The translations under genes and the position numbers were made by a program. Below are positions 6,959-9,639 of a stretch of DNA of 9,639 nt, one piece after another. The notes below the pieces were generated by a model, which was not told the origin of the DNA, ran no database searches, and saw nothing but the letters and a program-made list of their open reading frames with translations. This stretch comes from Planctomycetia bacterium (lineage in GTDB: Bacteria; Planctomycetota; UBA11346): positions 1 to 9,639 of the forward strand of contig SYDV01000109.1 of assembly GCA_005801395.1 (NCBI GenBank). The letters are read 5' to 3'. The stretch's first letter is position 1. The number at the start of each line of letters is the position of its first letter.

Positions 6959-7845
6959 TTCCAGCGGTAGAAAAAGAAGAACAAAAAGGTTGGTTAGTGT
7001 TGGCGGGTATAACCGTGGCGGCGCTCATCGCGATATTCTCTATTTCGGACGGCGGTGAATTAGAAGCTCAAGCCCAAACCGAAAAAGATAAATTGGCAAC
7101 TAAAGGTAGCGAAGATATGCACAGGCATGTGCAGCGGCAGTTAGAGGCCAATCAAAAATTGCGTGAAACCATTGAACAATTGAAATTCGATACGCGTTTT
7201 GAATTAGCTGAATACTATACGATACCCGCAAGTGAGCCACAACCAGGCTATTTATTTAAACGTAAATTTACTGAAGTTCGTCAGCGCTTGCGCGAGAAAG
7301 CGGCTGCCAGACGCATCGTCTATGATGATAATATTGGTTTCGGGGCTGATCCCAAAGTTCCCGATGACCGCGAGGCTCCGTATTTGATGACGATGTTGCA
7401 GGTGACGGAAAAATTAGTGGGTATTGCGCTCGATTCGCCAGCACCATTAGAGAAATTTTCCGTGATGCAATTGCCGGCAATTGATACCGGTCCAGTTTCG
7501 CGTCCTGTGTTGTTGCGTGAATATCCTATTACGATGCAGGTGCGCGGTGGGCTGAAAGATATTTTATGGATTTTGCATCGCATTAGTGAGGTTGCCACAA
7601 CGGACGGCAAGAAAACCGATTACCCACTCATTTTGCGGGGTTTCTCGATTAAGAGCGATAACGCCACACCGAAGGATGACATTTCACAATTGGATGCGGA
7701 ATTCCAGTTAGCGGCCATGCGTTTCATTAGTGAAGAAGAACGAGCGAAAGATCCGCTGGCTTTTCAAGGAATGAGCAGTGGATCGCGCGGTTCTGCCGGA
7801 AGCGGTTCAAGTAGCGGAAAGCCGGTGTTTTATGCCCGTCCCTAA
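6955..7845 (+). CDS. PilO/GspM-like pilus platform protein (Amuc_1100-like)
   Basis: A 296-residue inner-membrane protein with its bulk in the periplasm, the PilO/GspM position of the alignment complex. Residues 11-30 form one membrane helix (GWLVLAGITVAALIAIFSI), followed by a coiled coil (about 33-80, rich in Glu/Gln/Lys) and two alpha/beta units (about 95-185 and 188-265). The middle part, with RQRLREKAAARRI, DDNIGFG and the LQVTEKLVGIAL helix, and the later YPITMQVRGGLKDILWILHRIS, match my memory of the order of elements in Akkermansia Amuc_1100, which has a PilO-like fold; I could not align them. The C-terminus is Ser/Gly-rich (274-288). The start ATG overlaps the previous stop (ATGA) and has AGG 6 nt upstream. 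The gene overlaps the next one by 14 nt. Fold assignment is firmer than any activity. Confidence 0.8.
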   Translation: MIPAVEKEEQKGWLVLAGITVAALIAIFSISDGGELEAQAQTEKDKLATKGSEDMHRHVQRQLEANQKLRETIEQLKFDTRFELAEYYTIPASEPQPGYLFKRKFTEVRQRLREKAAARRIVYDDNIGFGADPKVPDDREAPYLMTMLQVTEKLVGIALDSPAPLEKFSVMQLPAIDTGPVSRPVLLREYPITMQVRGGLKDILWILHRISEVATTDGKKTDYPLILRGFSIKSDNATPKDDISQLDAEFQLAAMRFISEEERAKDPLAFQGMSSGSRGSAGSGSSSGKPVFYARP

Positions 7846-8617
7846 TGCTCAACCAATGGTTGCATTGGCAGCTGGCGGTGTGCTGCTAGCGTCGGTGGTG
7901 TGGTGGGCTTTCAGCGCCCCTGAAATCGTGGATCCTGGTCGTCCCGCTTGGCAAGGTGCTGACATCAGCAATCTCGTTGCTTCGGTGCCTAAGGTGGATG
8001 TCTTCAGCAGTTTTTATATCAATGATGACAATCCATTTGTGCCATATAATCTACGTTTAGCTGAGAGGGGGGTGTTGAATCCTTCGCGTAAGCCTGTGAA
8101 GCCAGAGACAACCATACCAGTTACTATTGCAAATAATAAACCTCCTCGTCCGCCAGTTGATGTCGTTGAGCAGCCGCGTGCCAAATTAGTTTTGCCCAAA
8201 TTGTCACCAGCTCCAGCTGATGCGCCGGTGGTGTTTGGACTTGTGGGTGGCGGAGATAATCACACTTTGTTGGTGCGTATGCCAGATGCAGAGGTCTCTA
8301 TTCGTATGGCGCCAGGCGAAAAAGTCGCTGAATGGACCTTAATTGCGATTCACAATAATAATTTAGCAACGTTTTTAGATCCACGTGGAGTCGAACATCG
8401 CTATACTATTGGTGAAGGTGATTTAGCGGTCATGCCCACGGAAAAATCGGCTGAAGGTGCTGTGGCACCAGGAAAAAAGCCGGCAAAAGCTACCGATAAA
8501 AAAATGGAATCGGGTGGACCTGAAATTGGTATGCCACGTATTCCACGGCCGTTACCTTTACCTGAACGTCCTCCAACGCCACCGAAAGAAAAACCGAAAG
8601 AGCCACCAAAAAAATAA
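7832..8617 (+). CDS. PilP/GspC-like periplasmic linker protein
   Basis: A 261-residue bitopic protein likely to bridge the inner-membrane platform and the secretin's N-terminal domains. I chose ATG 7832 (MPVPNAQPMVAL) since it puts the membrane helix (about 8-27) at the N-terminus and has GGAAAG 10 nt upstream; the longer frame from 7778 adds 18 residues lying inside the previous gene. After the helix comes a stretch with NDDNPFVPYNLRL (64-76), a Pro-rich spacer (84-127), then a small beta domain (131-201, with VFGLVGGGDNHTLLVRM, PGEKVAEWTLIAIHNNN and GVEHRYTIGEGD) whose pattern fits the PilP/GspC homology-region fold. The tail (about 205-261) is Pro/Lys-rich, ending PPKEKPKEPPKK. Last gene of the operon, ending 49 bp before the terminator hairpin. 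Unlike many PilP proteins it shows a membrane helix rather than a lipobox, which is closer to GspC. Family call is by pattern and position. Confidence 0.7.
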   Translation: MPVPNAQPMVALAAGGVLLASVVWWAFSAPEIVDPGRPAWQGADISNLVASVPKVDVFSSFYINDDNPFVPYNLRLAERGVLNPSRKPVKPETTIPVTIANNKPPRPPVDVVEQPRAKLVLPKLSPAPADAPVVFGLVGGGDNHTLLVRMPDAEVSIRMAPGEKVAEWTLIAIHNNNLATFLDPRGVEHRYTIGEGDLAVMPTEKSAEGAVAPGKKPAKATDKKMESGGPEIGMPRIPRPLPLPERPPTPPKEKPKEPPKK

Positions 8618-8666
8618 ATAATGGTGGGTTAGGTAAGTGCTGTTTTCGTTTCTTTTTTACGCCTAT
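8618..8666. other. short 3' spacer of the pilus operon
   Basis: Forty-nine bases between the stop of the PilP-like gene and the terminator stem. It is T-rich (a TTTCTTTTTT run near 8649-8658) and holds no gene or further hairpin that I can see. Confidence 0.5.
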
Positions 8667-8700
8667 AAAAAATCCAACCGGAAGTCCGGTTGGATTTTTT
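8667..8700. terminator. bidirectional intrinsic terminator
   Basis: A perfect inverted repeat: A6 (8667-8672), TCCAACCGG (8673-8681), loop AAGT (8682-8685), CCGGTTGGA (8686-8694), T6 (8695-8700). The 9-bp GC-containing stem with A tract on one side and T tract on the other works on both strands. It lies between the end of the pilus operon (8617) and the end of the convergent cytochrome gene (8727), so it can terminate both. Confidence 0.93.
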
Positions 8701-8726
8701 ATTATGCATACAGAAACGTGTGGCGC

Positions 8727-9639
8727 TTAGCCGCCTTGGGCCTTAAGTGTGGTCATGTATTCTACCAGCGAGGTGAAGTCCTCGACGCTGAGTGGGTTGG
8801 CGAGACCAGGTGGCATCATTGAAGTCGGTAGACGATCTTCTTTCTTCACATCGGCGCGCTTAATTTTGCTGACTTGGCCGACGATGTTACGCAATTCAAT
8901 GACGCCATCGGCTTCATTCGTAACAAAACCAGATTGTACCGAGCCATCGTTCATGGTGAAAATTAACGTTTGAAATCCTTGCGCGACGACTTTGTTGGGA
9001 TCCATAATGGAATCGATTAAATAGTCACGAGTGAATTTTGCGCCAGCGGCACCTAGGAAGGGGCCTTTTTGTTCCGCCTTTAAATCAGTCGCATGACAAG
9101 CAACGCATCCTTGTGTGGTGAAAATACGTTTGCCAATTTCGCTATTCCCTTTGTTTTTCATAGCCGCATCGAACACCTCTTTGGCAGGTAATTCAGCGAC
9201 TTTTTTCCCACTGCTACCGACGCTCACCGTGGCAGCTTTCGCCGTTGTTGCGGCGTCAATGACCTTGCGATTATCAGAAGCCAAACCAGCAGCGATTTGT
9301 TTATCATAGCCAGTTAACTTCATGTCAGTGATGGCGCGAAAAAATCCGACATTGCGTGGGTTGTCGTTCACCAATTTTTGCGCTTCTTCTTTCCATTTAT
9401 CTTTGGCCAGCGGACTATTTATAACCGTTAAAATCGACATCCAAGCGATGCGGCTGACATCGTCGTCGCCTTGGTTTGCGATTTTATTAAGTTCTTTCAA
9501 TTCCGTGCCACGTTGGGTTTCGTTGATAAAGTCGTCCGTAAATTGAGCTGTCACTGCTGGCGCATTTTTATCATTGGACCAACTGCCGAGTACTTTGATA
9601 CGTGCCGCGGTAGAGATGTTATCCTCAGCGCGAGATAGC
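8727..9639 (-). CDS. PVC-type heme-binding c-type cytochrome protein, 3' part
   Basis: The C-terminal 303 residues of a larger exported protein; the frame is open to the right edge, so the start is outside. The segment upstream of the internal GTG at 9554 still reads as protein (EDNISTAARIKVLGSW), so that GTG is not taken as a start. The first 140 or so residues look like HEAT-type helices. The heme motif CVACH (codons about 9107-9093) follows IGKRIFTTQG, then GPFLGAAGAKFTRDYLIDSI, DPNKVVAQGFQT, DGSVQSGFV and SMMPPGL, whose Met is the likely second heme ligand. This pattern is the Pirellula/Verrucomicrobium-type heme-binding domain (TIGR02603), usually found at the end of large periplasmic proteins with beta-propeller dehydrogenase-like and HEAT parts. 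Electron transfer from sugar or other substrate oxidation is the common guess for the family. Convergent with the pilus operon. Confidence 0.88.
   Translation of the reverse strand, partial: LSRAEDNISTAARIKVLGSWSNDKNAPAVTAQFTDDFINETQRGTELKELNKIANQGDDDVSRIAWMSILTVINSPLAKDKWKEEAQKLVNDNPRNVGFFRAITDMKLTGYDKQIAAGLASDNRKVIDAATTAKAATVSVGSSGKKVAELPAKEVFDAAMKNKGNSEIGKRIFTTQGCVACHATDLKAEQKGPFLGAAGAKFTRDYLIDSIMDPNKVVAQGFQTLIFTMNDGSVQSGFVTNEADGVIELRNIVGQVSKIKRADVKKEDRLPTSMMPPGLANPLSVEDFTSLVEYMTTLKAQGG

Noticed and set aside
7778..7831. Upstream ATG for the PilP-like gene at 7778
   Set aside because: It would add 18 residues ahead of the membrane helix, deepen the overlap with the previous gene and has a poorer ribosome binding site.
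9552..9554. GTG as true start of the cytochrome gene
   Set aside because: Codons upstream stay open to the edge with sensible protein sequence, and the family is normally much longer.

Overview
The window looks like a chromosomal segment from a member of the PVC group, most likely Verrucomicrobiota or a close relative. Two things point there. The right edge carries the C-terminal half of a protein with the CxxCH heme-binding domain that is greatly expanded in Verrucomicrobium and Pirellula relatives. The centre carries a four-gene envelope operon whose third product resembles Amuc_1100 of Akkermansia in layout and in several short stretches (recalled from memory, not aligned). Base composition is moderate, and all clear genes share the same codon habits (TTA/TTG for Leu, CGT/CGC for Arg), so I see no recent foreign insertion.

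Layout, left to right. Positions 1-278 hold no gene I can call, apart from a weak hairpin/T-run that may end transcription of the esterase. Positions 279-1124 (minus) encode an exported alpha/beta-hydrolase of the BD-FAE/carboxylesterase type. Positions 1211-2278 (minus) encode GcvT, the aminomethyltransferase of the glycine cleavage system; gcvH and gcvP are not beside it. A 100-bp divergent region (2279-2378) separates gcvT from the main operon.

The main operon (plus, 2379-8617) has four tightly coupled genes: (1) a secretin with an N-terminal helical/TPR-like region, an STN/N0-type domain, a long glycine-rich linker and a full secretin core; (2) a PilM-PilN fusion with GspL-like topology, a large acidic insert inside the actin-like domain, one membrane helix and a periplasmic coiled coil; (3) a PilO/GspM/Amuc_1100-like protein; (4) a PilP/GspC-like protein with a Pro/Lys-rich tail. 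Reading frames overlap by 1, 4 and 14 nt. Together they would form the outer-membrane channel, the inner-membrane alignment platform and the link between them, for a type IV pilus or type II secretion-like machine. The ATPase, the polytopic PilC/GspF protein, the pilins and the prepilin peptidase are not in the window and must be encoded elsewhere.

The operon ends at a strong hairpin (8667-8700) with A and T tracts on both sides, which can serve both the operon and the convergent gene. That gene (8727 to the right edge, minus) is the 3' part of the PVC-type c-type cytochrome; its frame stays open through the end of the window, so its start lies outside.

The most interesting element is the compact pilus/secretion platform: a PilMN fusion with a disordered acidic insert, a TPR-bearing secretin listed first, and an Amuc_1100-like subunit.
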